64,000 bases of DNA from Arenibacter nanhaiticus (GCF_900141935.1 NZ_FQYX01000010.1:31513-95512); one strand, 5' to 3'. Numbered from the stretch's first letter, positions 35,694 to 45,850 are shown. Translations and numbers: made by a program. Notes: generated by a model from the letters alone, not told the origin.

Positions 35694-35752
35694 GGTTTCA
35701 AAAGCTCCGAGAGCAGGAGCTGAGGTACGAGGCGACGCGGAGTTTTGAAACC
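35694..35752. repeat. Inverted repeat between peptide-cassette copies
   Basis: GGTTTCAAAAGCTCCG pairs with CGGAGTTTTGAAACC around about 28 bases that contain a second small hairpin (AGCTCC/GGAGCT). Function unknown. Confidence 0.6.
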
Positions 35753-36061
35753 GGTTTTTCGACCTCGGTGTCGAAAAAATTCATTGAATCAGTGTCTTTT
35801 CTTTTGTTTCGTTTTCTTTGGACAAGCAAAGAAAATGAAAAGAAAACGTCAAGTTTCAGGCTTGAAGAACTGCCCTTAAAAAGAAAAAAGTTGTACAAAA
35901 AAACTAAGCACGAACCGGTTGTATGTACGTGGATTACAAATCTAGTTATATGATAGTACCTCCCCCGCCGAATCGCAGGACTACCGGCCATTATGACTAT
36001 TGCTAAATTTTGTACAAATATATTTTTAGTCATATTATAGTTAGCTAGCGCAGCTAAATAA
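35751..36061. repeat. Tandem repeat unit 1 (311 bp)
   Basis: Begins CCGGTTTTTCGACCTCGGTG and repeats after 311 bases with only a few differences. It holds a TTTTTCGAC/GTCGAAAAA hairpin, an AAAGAAAA/TTTTCTTT inverted pair and, on the minus strand, a frame starting at 36033 with the MTKNIF peptide start. The minus frame runs on for 111 codons of low-quality sequence after a one-base insertion. Confidence 0.85.
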
Positions 36062-36346
36062 CCGGTTTTTCGACCTCGGTGTCGAAAAAATTCATTGAAT
36101 CAGTGTCTTTTCTTTTGTTTCGTTTTCTTTGGACAAGCAAAGAAAATGAAAAGAAAACGTCAAGTTTCAGGCTTGAAGAACTGCCCTTAAAAAGAAAAAA
36201 GTTGTACAAAAAAACTAAGCACGAACCGGTTGTATGTACGTGGATTACAAATCTAGTTATATGATAGTACCTCCCCCGCCGAATCGCAGGACTACCGGCC
36301 AATATGACTATTGCTAAATTTTGTACAAATATATTTTTAGTCATAT
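36062..36346. repeat. Tandem repeat unit 2, truncated at its end
   Basis: Nearly identical to unit 1 over about 285 bases; the peptide frame starts at 36344 on the minus strand. It lacks the leader with the TTAGCT arms, which is replaced by unrelated sequence after 36346. Confidence 0.85.
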
Positions 36347-36595
36347 CATAGGTCCACTATATAGGTTAAAAAATGCCTATGGTGAATTCTCTTGTCATTA
36401 AGCAATGGCAACTAAAAAGTGAAGGGTATATTTTTTATTTTTTTTTATTTTGAGTGGATAGTAGTCTGGTAGCAAAACTACTTTTATTTTGTACATGAAC
36501 GGAGGTAAAAAACAGATCGTTTTATTTGCTGTGATTTTTCGTTTAGTAGTGTGCAACTTGCTATAAATCATTATCTTGTATTAAAATTGAACACT

Positions 36596-37711
36596 ATGCC
36601 TATTTTTATGGATCGTCACGATGTTTCGGATACGGTAACTGCCGAACATGTTGCTCGGTTGCATCAGGAAGATCTAAAGGTTGAGCATAAATATGGTTGC
36701 CGAGGGCTTACTTATTGGTTTGATGAGAAACGGAAAACCGCATTTTGTTTGGTTGAAGCACCCAACAAAGAAGCCTTGGAAAAAATGCATATTGAGGCTC
36801 ACGGCGATGTTCCATATCGAATTATTGAAGTAGAAGAAACCATAGTAGAATCGTTTTTAGGGCGTATAGAAGATCCGTTAAAAGCCATCAACAAGGAATT
36901 GAATATTATAAACGACCCTGCTTTTAGGATCGTTATGGTGACTGGGTTTAAAACGGTCTCCTTTCCAAATATTTTGTCAGATGGTATTTTACAGTCCCAG
37001 AAAAAAATTAATGAGGCCGGTAGATCTATTATCGAATCGTATCAGGGCAGGATAGTAAAACAGCAACAGGAAGGTTTTTTGGTGTCTTTTTGTTCAGTTT
37101 CTAAAGCAGTCTTATGTTCCTTGGAACTACAAACGGTCTTTAAAAAAATAACAGAAAATATAGAGGCGCCACATTTTCAATTGAAAATAGGGTTGACGAG
37201 TGGGGTGCCCGTGGCCGATAAGGGTGAGTTTTTTGGCGACAGCATTAGGTTAGCAGAGCGCATATGCGAAATCGCCAAGGGAACTATAGCTATTACTGCG
37301 GAGGTGAGAAATTTATACGAGAGTGAAAATATAAATGGGTATATAGCTCAGGAAAGCGTGCAAACCCTACAGCCATCGGACGAAAAATTCCTTAATTCGT
37401 TAATGGATTATACAGAAAAGATATGGCAGAATACAAATGTAAGAACTACAGATTTTAATACCCAATTGGGGTTTAGTAAAACCCAATTCTATAGGAAGTT
37501 GGTGCAGTTGACAGATGACTCTCCTAATGTTTTTCTAAAAAAATATCGATTGTTGAAATCTCTCGGTTTATTAAAAAACAGATCGGGCAATATTTCGGAA
37601 ATAGCTTTTGAAACCGGATTTAATAGTCCAGCTTATTTTTCAAAATGTTTTTTGGATTCTTTTGGAATTCTACCTTCACAATTCCTTCGGTACTATGCTG
37701 TACAAACATAA
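36596..37711 (+). CDS. DUF4242 / cyclase-like / AraC three-domain regulator
   Basis: Start ATG 36596 (371 residues). Residues 1-75: DUF4242, a ferredoxin-like fold linked to nickel binding (MPIFMDRHDV ... GCRGLTYWFDEKRKTAFCLVEAP). Residues about 105-250: a degenerate class III nucleotide-cyclase fold (GRIVKQQQEGFLVSF, LKIGLTSGVPVADKGEFFGDSIRLAERICEIAKG); the metal-binding Asp of active cyclases is not seen, so it is probably a sensor. Residues 275-371: AraC helix-turn-helix (FSKTQFYRKLVQLTDDSP, ISEIAFETGFNSPAYFSKCF). Unusual one-component sensor; it could control neighbouring cupin and flavoprotein genes. Confidence 0.85.
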   Translation: MPIFMDRHDVSDTVTAEHVARLHQEDLKVEHKYGCRGLTYWFDEKRKTAFCLVEAPNKEALEKMHIEAHGDVPYRIIEVEETIVESFLGRIEDPLKAINKELNIINDPAFRIVMVTGFKTVSFPNILSDGILQSQKKINEAGRSIIESYQGRIVKQQQEGFLVSFCSVSKAVLCSLELQTVFKKITENIEAPHFQLKIGLTSGVPVADKGEFFGDSIRLAERICEIAKGTIAITAEVRNLYESENINGYIAQESVQTLQPSDEKFLNSLMDYTEKIWQNTNVRTTDFNTQLGFSKTQFYRKLVQLTDDSPNVFLKKYRLLKSLGLLKNRSGNISEIAFETGFNSPAYFSKCFLDSFGILPSQFLRYYAVQT

Positions 37712-38244
37712 TTGTTTATAAAAGGCATATGATTCAAATTTGTAATAATTTGGATAAAATGTAGCGGTCTCCCCATATTTTTTGATGTACTTTTAAGTAA
37801 TGTATTTCATAATCCCTTTTGATACATTGTTTTTTGGCCTAACAATTCCCCTAGTTTTAAACTAAATAACCGCGCTTTTACCAATTTTTGACACGGCATT
37901 TTATCCTCCGCTTATATGGGGGGCGATGCGTTGGTTTCTTCTGTAAAGGAAATCTGTGAGGGGGTTCTTCATGGAAAATAAAGGGAGGAAAGGAACATTT
38001 GTAGTTTTTATTTTTTTCGCGTTAGGGACCGCGGCGGCATCCCCGCAGCAACGCAAGGGATATAGCCAAGTGCCCGACCGACGAAGGAGGGAACGCCCAA
38101 ATTATACTGCTACTTAGCAATAGCGATAGGGCTATGTTCGGATACCATGACAAAATCATACAATTTTTGATCTGATCCGGAAGGTGAGTAATTGACCGAT
38201 TATTTTTGAGAAAGCACAGCTATTTAATTTTAAAAATTTTAATC
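37712..38244. other. Intergenic region holding dispersed repeat copy A
   Basis: No gene seen. Apart from the 82-bp GC-rich element at 38019-38100, AT-rich sequence without clear structure. Confidence 0.5.
38019..38100 (-). repeat. Dispersed GC-rich 82-bp element, copy A
   Basis: On the plus strand begins CGCGTTAGGGACC and ends GGAACGCCC; copies B and C occur in the opposite orientation at 47042 and 63506. Confidence 0.85.
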
Positions 38245-38724
38245 ATGACGTATTTTTTAACATATCCAAAGCTAAGAGTTGCCGCTCTGGTACTAGTGTT
38301 TTTGGCAACCCATGTGTTATGGGGGCAAAACAATGAAGAGGCATCTGAAATGTCCTTGATAAAGACCCATGAAGATAAAGAATTGGTGTGGGGGCCATGT
38401 CCGCCTTTTATGCCAGAAGGCTGTACCATAGCAGTCTTGCACGGAGACCCGGCAAAGGCGAATGTAGATGTCTTTTTTAAAGTGCCTGCCAATTATGAGA
38501 TACCGCCCCATTGGCACACTTCCGCCGAACGCATGATACTTGTTTCCGGAGAACTACACGTGACCTATGAGGGCGAAAAGGAACAAATTATGAAAACGGG
38601 CTCTTATGCCTATGGCCCTTCTGAAAAACCACATAAAGCAAAATGTGGTCCGAAAGATCCATGTGTTCTATTCATTGCCTTTGAAAAACCATTGGATGCC
38701 TTTCCTATGGTTGTAAAAGAATGA
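38245..38724 (+). CDS. Exported cupin-domain protein
   Basis: From ATG 38245 the protein has 159 residues with a signal peptide (LRVAALVLVFLATHVLWGQ) and one cupin: HGDPAKANVDVFFKVPANYEIPPHWHTSAERMILVSGELHV contains His-x-His and Glu, followed by YGPSEKPHKAKCG. Metal binding is likely. The longer frame from 38206 would bury the signal. It precedes the BBE flavoprotein and may be co-transcribed. Confidence 0.87.
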   Translation: MTYFLTYPKLRVAALVLVFLATHVLWGQNNEEASEMSLIKTHEDKELVWGPCPPFMPEGCTIAVLHGDPAKANVDVFFKVPANYEIPPHWHTSAERMILVSGELHVTYEGEKEQIMKTGSYAYGPSEKPHKAKCGPKDPCVLFIAFEKPLDAFPMVVKE

Positions 38725-38790
38725 GGGCAAAACCGATAGCCGGTTTTTATGCCTAGTAAAACGATATCTAATTTAAAAAAATTGAACATC

Positions 38791-40173
38791 ATGGAAATGG
38801 TAATAGACCTGGATGCGAGCAATATCGCTTCCTTTAAAAAAGATATAAGAGGAGAAGTGGTAATGCCCACCGATGCCAACTACAATACAAGTAGGAAGGT
38901 GTATAATGGTATGATAGACAAACATCCGGGAATGATTGTGAAGTGTGTGGATGTGGCCGATGTGATGTGTGCCGTAAACTTTGGAAGGGAAAATAATTTG
39001 CTCATTGCAGTAAGAGGGGGCGGGCATAACGGAGGAGGTTTGGGATTGTGCGATGATGGCATGGTGATAGACCTGACTGGAATTAAATTTATCAGAGTAA
39101 ATACGGCCGACAATACTGTAAGGGTTGGTGGTGGAAATGTCTGGGGAGAGGTAGATCATGCCACCCATGGCTTTGGACTGGCAATTCCTGCCGGAATTAT
39201 CTCTAGTACCGGTGTTGGCGGATTGACCTTGGGTGGGGGAGTAGGGTATCTTTCCAGGAAATTTGGCCTTACTATAGACAACTTGTTAGAGGCCGATATG
39301 GTTTTGGCCGATGGTAGCTTTGTAACCGTAAACAAGGACCATCATAAAGATTTATTTTGGGCGATCCGTGGGGGCGGCGGAAATTTTGGCATCGTTACTT
39401 CCTTTAAATTTCAGGCCCACCCCTTAAAAACAGTTATTGGCGGGCCTACCTTATGGCCTATAGAACAAACCGAAGAAATAATGGAGTGGTTCGATGGTTT
39501 TATCCATAATGCTCCGGACGATTTAAATGGGTTTATTGCTACTTTAGTGATCCCAGGAGCTCCTTTTCCCGAAGAACTTCACAACAAACATTTTTGCGGT
39601 ATTGTATGGTGTTTTACTGGAGATCCTACCAGGTTTGACGAACTCTTTAAGCCGGTTTTGTCTAAAGAACCGGTATTTCAACATGTTGGTGAAATGCCCT
39701 ATCCCGCTATTCAAACCTTATTCGACGCTTACTTTCCAGCTGGACTTCAATGGTATTGGCGAGCCGATTTTTTTAATCAATTAGGACCAGAGATCAGGGC
39801 GGGGCATAAAAAATATGGCGCCGAAATTCCAACCCCCCTTTCTCAGATGCATTTGTACCCTATTAGTGGGGCTGCTGCTAGAGTTGGTCCCAAGGCCACT
39901 GCATGGGCCTACAGAGATGCAAAATATGCAGGGGTAATGGTTGGGGTAGATCCCGAGCCTAAAAATGCCGCAAAAATCACCAACTGGTGCAAGGATTATT
40001 TTAATGCAATTCACCCTTATTCTGCCGGAGGGGCCTATTCAAATTTTATGATGAACGAAGGTAGCGAACGCGTTAAAGCAAGTTATAAACACAACTACGA
40101 TCGACTGGTAGAAATTAAAAGAAAATACGATTCTAAAAACCTATTTAGTGTCAATCAGAACATAAAACCTTAG
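38791..40173 (+). CDS. BBE-type FAD-binding oxidoreductase
   Basis: Flavoprotein oxidase of about 460 residues with a PCMH FAD domain: VRGGGHNGGGLGLCDDGMVIDLTGI (the His of RGGGH is the usual covalent FAD site), GLAIPAGIISSTGVGGLTLGGGVGYLSRKFGLTIDNLLEADMVLADG and FWAIRGGGGNFGIVTSFKF. The C-terminal BBE segment GGAYSNFMMNE ... KRKYDSKNLFSVNQNIKP is present. Such enzymes oxidise sugars, alcohols or natural products. No signal peptide with ATG 38791. Confidence 0.92.
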   Translation: MEMVIDLDASNIASFKKDIRGEVVMPTDANYNTSRKVYNGMIDKHPGMIVKCVDVADVMCAVNFGRENNLLIAVRGGGHNGGGLGLCDDGMVIDLTGIKFIRVNTADNTVRVGGGNVWGEVDHATHGFGLAIPAGIISSTGVGGLTLGGGVGYLSRKFGLTIDNLLEADMVLADGSFVTVNKDHHKDLFWAIRGGGGNFGIVTSFKFQAHPLKTVIGGPTLWPIEQTEEIMEWFDGFIHNAPDDLNGFIATLVIPGAPFPEELHNKHFCGIVWCFTGDPTRFDELFKPVLSKEPVFQHVGEMPYPAIQTLFDAYFPAGLQWYWRADFFNQLGPEIRAGHKKYGAEIPTPLSQMHLYPISGAAARVGPKATAWAYRDAKYAGVMVGVDPEPKNAAKITNWCKDYFNAIHPYSAGGAYSNFMMNEGSERVKASYKHNYDRLVEIKRKYDSKNLFSVNQNIKP

Positions 40174-40397
40174 AACGAAGGCAGTAGTTAAAATGAAAAT
40201 TAAGCTAAATCAGCCATAATGTCCAATGACTCTTTTTTTACGGAATTGTATTATTAGTGGATTTATGTTATTGTTTTTATTAAAAAATTAAAGATTTGTT
40301 AATTCTTGAATATTTTTTTAATCCTATGGCTTAAGGCGTTTTAGAAGCCATAAGTTTGTACTGTTTTATAAAATTGCAAATCACAGATATTGGATTT

Positions 40398-40829
40398 ATG
40401 AGTAAAGTTAAAGAAAACGATACGGTACAAGTACATTACACAGGAAAATTAACCAATGGTCAAATATTTGACAGCTCTTTGGAAAGAGACCCTATTAAGG
40501 TTACCTTAGGACAAGGTGCTCTTATCCCAGGTTTTGAAAAAGGACTTTTAGGTATGGAAGCCGACGAAAAGAAAACCATCACTATACCTAAGGAAGAGGC
40601 TTATGGGGATGTTCAAAAAGAAATGTTCCACGAGGTGAAAAAGTCGGACCTACCCGGAGATATTAAGCCAGAAGTTGGAATGGGATTGATGGCAAAAAGC
40701 CCAGACGGAAGAGAAAATGAATTGCGTATTGCCGAGGTGCATGAGGAGCATATTGTTATTGATGCCAACCACCCATTGGCCGGACAAGACCTTATTTTCG
40801 ACTTGCAACTGGTAAGTATTGAAGCATAG
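40398..40829 (+). CDS. SlyD-like FKBP peptidyl-prolyl isomerase
   Basis: From ATG 40398 the protein has 143 residues. FKBP core: VHYTGKLTNGQIFDSSLERDPIKVTLGQGALIPGFEKGLLGME, then the insert-in-flap chaperone domain (EEAYGDVQKEMFHEVKKSDLPGDIKPEVG). The order and the two domains match SlyD. The His/Cys-rich metal tail of E. coli SlyD is missing. Cytoplasmic folding helper. Confidence 0.92.
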   Translation: MSKVKENDTVQVHYTGKLTNGQIFDSSLERDPIKVTLGQGALIPGFEKGLLGMEADEKKTITIPKEEAYGDVQKEMFHEVKKSDLPGDIKPEVGMGLMAKSPDGRENELRIAEVHEEHIVIDANHPLAGQDLIFDLQLVSIEA

Positions 40830-40868
40830 GTTGAAGATTCGTTAAAGTCAACGACGACATATTACAAG

Positions 40869-40896
40869 AAGAGGCCACAATAGTGTGGCCTCTTTT
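40869..40896. terminator. Terminator between slyD-like and TonB receptor genes
   Basis: AAGAGGCCACA and TGTGGCCTCTT form an 11-bp perfect stem around ATAG, with T-run on the plus side; probably bidirectional. Confidence 0.85.
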
Positions 40897-40922
40897 GGTT
40901 TTTATGGAATGGTAATACACAA

Positions 40923-43826
40923 TTATTTAAGGGTAAAATTCACACGGGCAAAAAGATATCTTCCTCCAATTCCAAATTGTTGTGCTCTACGCGACCAATC
41001 GAATCGGCCACCACTTCTGTTTCCGAATTGATCTTCTGCCCGATCTGGATAGATGTCGAACAGGTTGTTGGCTCCAAGAGTAAGGGTTAGGGCGTCCGAG
41101 GCTTTATAGCCCACGGAAAGATCGGTCACCACTTTGGTGCCAAATACTTGTTGGTTGGCTACAGTGGTTGTAGCCTCCGTTACTTCTCCAAAGTATACAT
41201 TTCTCAAAAAGAAAATAAATTTATCCGAGGTAAGGCTGTTGGAAAGGTTGATTTTGGTTCTTGGAACTGCTTCTTCCAAATACACCCTGCTATCTTCAGG
41301 AAAGTAGGTGCCTACTAAACCTGCATCGCTCAAAATTTTAGAGGCATTGATACTGCCTACTTGCTTGGTTTTCGAAAAGGTCCCTGCTAAATCGGATTTC
41401 AACCTCCATTGATCGCCAAAAAAGTAATCATGGGTAAGCACGAGGTCGATACCCTTAGACTCTGTATCGATGGCATTGGCAAAGAATGAGGCAGCCGTAG
41501 CATTGGCCTGGCGCAAGAGATTGAACAATTCTAATTGTGCACCGGAATATACTGCCGGAACGCCTCCGCTACCAGTGCCCGCATCTGGGGTAGGGGCAAA
41601 TTGCCCGGTATATACCACTCTATCATCAATTGCTACAAAATAGCCGTCTACTGTTATCGTTAGGTTGGCATCGGGGATCTTTGCGGTTAGCCCTAAACTA
41701 ATACTTTGGGAAGTTTCCTCTCTTAACTGTGGAATTCCCAAAAGTTTGGCAGCTCTACTATTATTGGCAAAGGTACCTACTTCCTGAGGATTGCCTTCGT
41801 TGTCAAAAATAGTGGAGGTGGAATTAAAGTTAATTTGGTGCAGGGAAGGGGCTCTAAACCCTGTGTTAAGGGCACCACGGATATTCAGGTTGTCGTTGGC
41901 CTTATATCTCCCCGATACTTTAAAGTTTAAGGTAGAGCCAAAATCGCTATAATTCTCGTAACGGGTGGCAAAACTAGCCAAAAAGGCTTCCGAAAAATCG
42001 GCCTCTACATCAAAATATCCGGCGACACTACTACGGCCTCTAGACAATTCGTTGGCAGGGGCAAAGCCAGGAAAAACCTGTGACCCTCCAGGTCTAGAGT
42101 TCCCAAAGAAATCTTTGGAAGGTTGTTGGGAGGCAAGCGTTATGCGCTGACCATCGGCAGTATATTGTGAATAAGAAGGCTCTTCCCCGGCTATTATATC
42201 GTAATTCTCTACCCTGTATTCGGCACCAAAGGCGATGTTTACTCCGGACATGAGCTCGTCAAAAAACTGGTTGATATCCAAATTGGAAGTATTCTGGGAA
42301 AAAGAAAAACCACCCGCATCAAATAAGGTAGGAGAGGCATTTTGCATGGAGGCATTAAAGGTATTTCCTATGGTATACAAAAAGGAGTTTTTTCCGTAAG
42401 TATTGCTCAGATCTACGTTCCAATCCCCGATCATTCCTTTAATTCCCAAGGACAAGGACTGGTCTTTGATATGGGAGTTTATTTCTGGCAAGAATCCATT
42501 GGGATATGCAGGGGTAAAGGTTCTGCTCTGATTGGGCAATCTGTAAAATCCGGCCGAGTTTCCAGTTCTAGAACTTATTCCTGCAAAAGAATACATTTCT
42601 GTCCCTTTATCGTCCAGTGGTATAGAGAGGTTGGCAAAAAATCGGCCTCCCCTAAGAGAGGATTGTCCCACCCGCATATTGAAATCGCTTCTCTCCAGGC
42701 CTCTTGCCGCAAGTTCTGCAGCGGTGGCATCTGCACTTAGGACAGTTCTAAGATCTTCTTTTGTGGTGGCGCCGTTACGGTCAATACCGGCCTGATCGGC
42801 ATATTGTATCACGTCGTTCACATCATCATCCAACAATTTAAAAACGTCATACCCATCTGCGGAAGCTACCCGTTCTACCGTATTGTAGAGATTAAATATA
42901 TCATCTTCCCATTCCTTCATTCTGCTGTACTCTTTCCGAACATCAAAATCTCCGGAAAAGTTTATGAATCCGCCATTATCGCCCACCGGAATACCATAAC
43001 TGGCGGCTACATTGGTAGATTCCCCGTCTATACCTCCAGTTTGATCATTGGCATTTTTAGTAAAGTGTGCCCCTGTGGTAACGGTAGTGGTCAGTTCATT
43101 GACGCTTTTATTAAGGATTATGTTGATAACACCGGCGATGGCATCGGAGCCGTATTGGGCAGCGGCGCCATCTCTTAATACTTCTATACGCTGAATGGCA
43201 GCTGCAGGAATGGCATTTAAATCGGTCCCTACACTACCGCGGCCAAAGGTGCCGTTTACATTGATAAGGGAAGACGTATGTCTCCTTTTGCCGTTGATAA
43301 GTACCAAAACCTGATCTGGACCCAAGCCTCGTAAGGATGCCGGATCTATATGGTCGGTCCCGTCAGAAATGGTCTGAGTGTTAGAGGTGAAAGAGGGGGC
43401 TACGTAGTTTAGGATCTGATTAAGGTTTACCTGTGGCGCTACATTGTTCAGTTCCTTCATGTCTATCACGTCTACAGGAACCGTACTCTCTGTCGCCGTT
43501 CTATTGGGATTACGAGATCCTATGATAACTACTTCGGTCAATGCTACCCCCGCGCTTAAACGGATGTTCATTTTGGTGCTGTTTACGGTGACCTCCTGTG
43601 TGGCATATCCAATATATGACACAACCAAGATATCGCCCAAAGAGACATCAATGGAAAAATTACCATCAAAATCCGTAGTGGTACCTATTGAGGTGCCTTT
43701 TTTAACAATGGATGCTCCAGGCAAAGGTGTCCCGTCTTCATCTAAAACTGTTCCTGTAATTTGGGCGCTGGCAAGGCCAACAACCCCCAATAAAAAGAAC
43801 AAAACAAAAAATAAATGCTTTTTCAT
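40923..43826 (-). CDS. TonB-dependent receptor
   Basis: Outer-membrane active transporter of 967 residues: signal peptide ([22 protein letters not shown]), carboxypeptidase-regulatory-like domain ([39 protein letters not shown]), plug domain ([51 protein letters not shown]) and a beta barrel ending in an aromatic-rich strand ([13 protein letters not shown]). No SusD-like gene is adjacent, so it is not a typical SusCD pair. Substrate unknown. Confidence 0.95.
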   Translation of the reverse strand: MKKHLFFVLFFLLGVVGLASAQITGTVLDEDGTPLPGASIVKKGTSIGTTTDFDGNFSIDVSLGDILVVSYIGYATQEVTVNSTKMNIRLSAGVALTEVVIIGSRNPNRTATESTVPVDVIDMKELNNVAPQVNLNQILNYVAPSFTSNTQTISDGTDHIDPASLRGLGPDQVLVLINGKRRHTSSLINVNGTFGRGSVGTDLNAIPAAAIQRIEVLRDGAAAQYGSDAIAGVINIILNKSVNELTTTVTTGAHFTKNANDQTGGIDGESTNVAASYGIPVGDNGGFINFSGDFDVRKEYSRMKEWEDDIFNLYNTVERVASADGYDVFKLLDDDVNDVIQYADQAGIDRNGATTKEDLRTVLSADATAAELAARGLERSDFNMRVGQSSLRGGRFFANLSIPLDDKGTEMYSFAGISSRTGNSAGFYRLPNQSRTFTPAYPNGFLPEINSHIKDQSLSLGIKGMIGDWNVDLSNTYGKNSFLYTIGNTFNASMQNASPTLFDAGGFSFSQNTSNLDINQFFDELMSGVNIAFGAEYRVENYDIIAGEEPSYSQYTADGQRITLASQQPSKDFFGNSRPGGSQVFPGFAPANELSRGRSSVAGYFDVEADFSEAFLASFATRYENYSDFGSTLNFKVSGRYKANDNLNIRGALNTGFRAPSLHQINFNSTSTIFDNEGNPQEVGTFANNSRAAKLLGIPQLREETSQSISLGLTAKIPDANLTITVDGYFVAIDDRVVYTGQFAPTPDAGTGSGGVPAVYSGAQLELFNLLRQANATAASFFANAIDTESKGIDLVLTHDYFFGDQWRLKSDLAGTFSKTKQVGSINASKILSDAGLVGTYFPEDSRVYLEEAVPRTKINLSNSLTSDKFIFFLRNVYFGEVTEATTTVANQQVFGTKVVTDLSVGYKASDALTLTLGANNLFDIYPDRAEDQFGNRSGGRFDWSRRAQQFGIGGRYLFARVNFTLK

Positions 43827-44261
43827 ATGGTAGTTATTTTTGTTAATAAGTACAAAAGTTAATGATTTTTTAATTCATTTCGTAAGAAAGTCAATAAGAA
43901 TTGATTTCTTGAACTTCAAGATTATTAGTGCTTTAGGAAAAATATAGTGGGTTTGAATTGTATTTATAGGGGATCGATTTTCATGAATCATCAACCGTAG
44001 GGAAGGGTTTTTAAAAATAAAATATGGAGGATATTTCTTACGGGAGCCGTGTCTGCTGATACAGTAAATATTAATATGGCAGTAGCTGGTTTTCTTTTGT
44101 AACAACATTTTTAGGGAGTGTTGCCTAGGAGTGTCAGAAAATTGTATTCCGTAAAAGTTTTCAAGCTGCTACAGGTCCGATTTTCCTAAGCGAACTTGAT
44201 AAAACCAAGGAGGCACTGTGTTAAAAAATAAAAATTGATGGCCTGGTTTTTATATTAATCG
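43827..44261. other. Divergent intergenic region, TonB receptor and arsR
   Basis: About 435 bases without a credible gene. It should contain the receptor promoter; no strong match was picked out. A 77-codon minus frame (43875-44108) looks like chance. Confidence 0.4.
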
Positions 44262-44275
44262 TAATATTGCAATAT
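44262..44275 (+). promoter_or_regulatory. arsR promoter with overlapping palindromic operator
   Basis: TAATATTG (44262-44269, near TAnnTTTG) overlaps the perfect palindrome ATATTGCAATAT at 44264-44275, some 14 bases before the arsR ATG. The overlap suits repression by ArsR. Confidence 0.55.
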
Positions 44276-44289
44276 ATAGATGTAAGGAT

Positions 44290-44622
44290 ATGGGAATTAC
44301 AAAATCGGAAATGTTTACAGCAGAGCAAAATGCGCTGGCAGGGATTGCCAAAGTTTTAGGGAATCCGGCGAGAATCGCCATTATACAGTATTTGTTTAAA
44401 ACAGAATCTTGTATATGTGGCGATTTAGTAACCGAAATAGGGTTGGCACAACCAACGATTTCCCAGCACCTAAAAGAACTAAAAAACCTGGGGCTAATAA
44501 AAGGAACCATAGAAGGGACCAGTATTTGTTATTGTATCGACCAGGAAAAGTGGGATGAATTAGCAGCTATTTTTGGGAAGTTTTTAGATCAAAAAGAACA
44601 GCCTAAAGGAAAGTGTTGTTAA
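44290..44622 (+). CDS. arsR: ArsR-family arsenical repressor
   Basis: Winged-helix metalloregulator of 110 residues. LAGIAKVLGNPARIAIIQYL and GLAQPTISQHLKELKNLGLIKGTIEG form the core; the metal site is near ESCICGDLV in the alpha3 region, and the tail ends KGKCC. It heads an arsenic operon and has a palindrome over its promoter, so it is probably autoregulated and induced by As(III). Confidence 0.92.
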   Translation: MGITKSEMFTAEQNALAGIAKVLGNPARIAIIQYLFKTESCICGDLVTEIGLAQPTISQHLKELKNLGLIKGTIEGTSICYCIDQEKWDELAAIFGKFLDQKEQPKGKCC

Positions 44623-44662
44623 AAGGAAACCGTCACTGGGATTGAAGAAAATAAAAATATAA

Positions 44663-44739
44663 GAATTACATGCTTGTGCTGGGCGCAGCCGAAGTATGAC
44701 CGCTAAAAAACAATAAATATCTACATATGAAACTTTCAG
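44663..44739 (+). repeat. Leader sequence duplicated at 27119-27195
   Basis: About 76 bases ending in the first codons of the DUF6428 gene; matches 27119-27195 with about 85 percent identity by eye. It includes a nine-codon mini-frame (MLVLGAAEV). Confidence 0.7.
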
Positions 44740-45200
44740 AAATAAAAGAACTTTTAAAGGAAAGGAAAAGCATTGCTTTTGAACTCCCCGACGGATCCTT
44801 GGTGCCCAATCATTTTCATGTTACCGAAGTAGGAAGGATCAGTAAGCACTTTATAGATTGCGGCGGAACGGTAAGAAAGGAAGAAGTGGCCAATTTTCAA
44901 CTTTGGGCCGCCGACGATTATGACCATAGGTTGCATCCCGAAAAATTGCTAGGGATCATTGAGTTGTCCGAAAAGGTATTGGGTTTGGAAGATTTGGATA
45001 TCGAAGTAGAATATCAGGGGGCCACTATTGGGAAATATGGATTGGACTTTAATGACGAGAATTTTTTGTTGACCACCACTGCCACAGATTGTTTGGCAAA
45101 GGATGCCTGTGGTGTTCCGCCTAAAAAAACAAAAATTAAACTAGGAACCTTAACACAAACCGCTACAACAAGCTGTGCCCCAAACAGTGGTTGTTGCTAA
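44727..45200 (+). CDS. DUF6428 family protein in arsenic operon
   Basis: Protein of 157 residues recognised from operon context and segments such as FELPDGSLVPNHFHVTEVGRISKHFIDCGGTVRKEEVANFQLWAADDYDHRL. The C-terminus has several Cys (TDCLAKDACGVPP, TSCAPNSGCC), which suggests thiol or arsenic binding. It recurs between arsR and arsenate reductase genes in flavobacteria; its function is unknown to me. Confidence 0.8.
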   Translation: MKLSEIKELLKERKSIAFELPDGSLVPNHFHVTEVGRISKHFIDCGGTVRKEEVANFQLWAADDYDHRLHPEKLLGIIELSEKVLGLEDLDIEVEYQGATIGKYGLDFNDENFLLTTTATDCLAKDACGVPPKKTKIKLGTLTQTATTSCAPNSGCC

Positions 45201-45215
45201 ACACAAGTGATATAG

Positions 45216-45848
45216 ATGATAAAACACCAAGCTACTGTATTTGCCGGGATTCAAACGTTTATTGAATCCTTGGCAAAAGACGATATTTCTGATGAACGCA
45301 AAGATATCCTAGCCCCCTTAATCGAATACATTCAGGCGAAGGTAGATGCCAGGGCTCCTATCAACCTTAATTTTATTTGTACCCATAATTCCAGAAGGAG
45401 TCATTTGTCGCAAATATGGGCGCAAGTGATGGCCTTTTATTTTCAACTAGAGAAGGTGTATTGTTATTCTGGGGGAACCGAGGAAACAGCCTTGTTCCCT
45501 ATGGTTGCAAAAACCCTGGAAGCCACCGGTTTTTCCGTACAAAAAATAGGAGGGGAAAACAATCCGGTCTACGCCATAAAATTTGGTGAAAACGAAGCCC
45601 CAATTATTGCTTTCTCCAAAACTTTCGATGATAATTTTAATCCGACCTCCAATTTTGCGGCCATAATGACCTGTACACAGGCAGATCAAGGCTGTCCGTA
45701 TATCGGAGGGGCCGAAAAACGGATTCCAATTACCTATGAGGATCCAAAAGCATTCGATAATAGTCCGGAGCAATCGGCAAAATACGCAGAAAGAAGTAGG
45801 CAAATAGCCGCTGAAATGAGGTATGTTTTTTCACAAATTAAGTATTAA
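45216..45848 (+). CDS. Low-molecular-weight phosphatase-fold arsenate reductase
   Basis: Protein of 210 residues with the CX5R loop: Cys55 to Arg61 in [18 protein letters not shown], and the distal acidic [23 protein letters not shown]. It belongs to the ArsC-like branch of the low-Mr tyrosine phosphatases and lies between DUF6428 and ACR3, so arsenate reduction is the likely job. Longer than E. coli or Bacillus ArsC (about 130-140); the extra N-terminal 50 residues are helical. Confidence 0.88.
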   Translation: MIKHQATVFAGIQTFIESLAKDDISDERKDILAPLIEYIQAKVDARAPINLNFICTHNSRRSHLSQIWAQVMAFYFQLEKVYCYSGGTEETALFPMVAKTLEATGFSVQKIGGENNPVYAIKFGENEAPIIAFSKTFDDNFNPTSNFAAIMTCTQADQGCPYIGGAEKRIPITYEDPKAFDNSPEQSAKYAERSRQIAAEMRYVFSQIKY

Positions 45849-45850
45849 GT

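Noticed and set aside
35698..36033. 111-codon minus frame in the first tandem repeat unit (also 36054-36344)
   Set aside because: Only the first 21 residues resemble the short peptide; the rest arises after a one-base insertion and reads through hairpins and A/T-rich repeats.
35489..36346. CRISPR array in the repeat region
   Set aside because: Only two full units of 311 bp plus one fragment, no short regular repeats with unique spacers and no cas genes.
43875..44108. 77-codon minus frame upstream of the TonB receptor
   Set aside because: Ile/Lys/Tyr-rich AT-driven composition, no motif; it falls where the receptor promoter should be.
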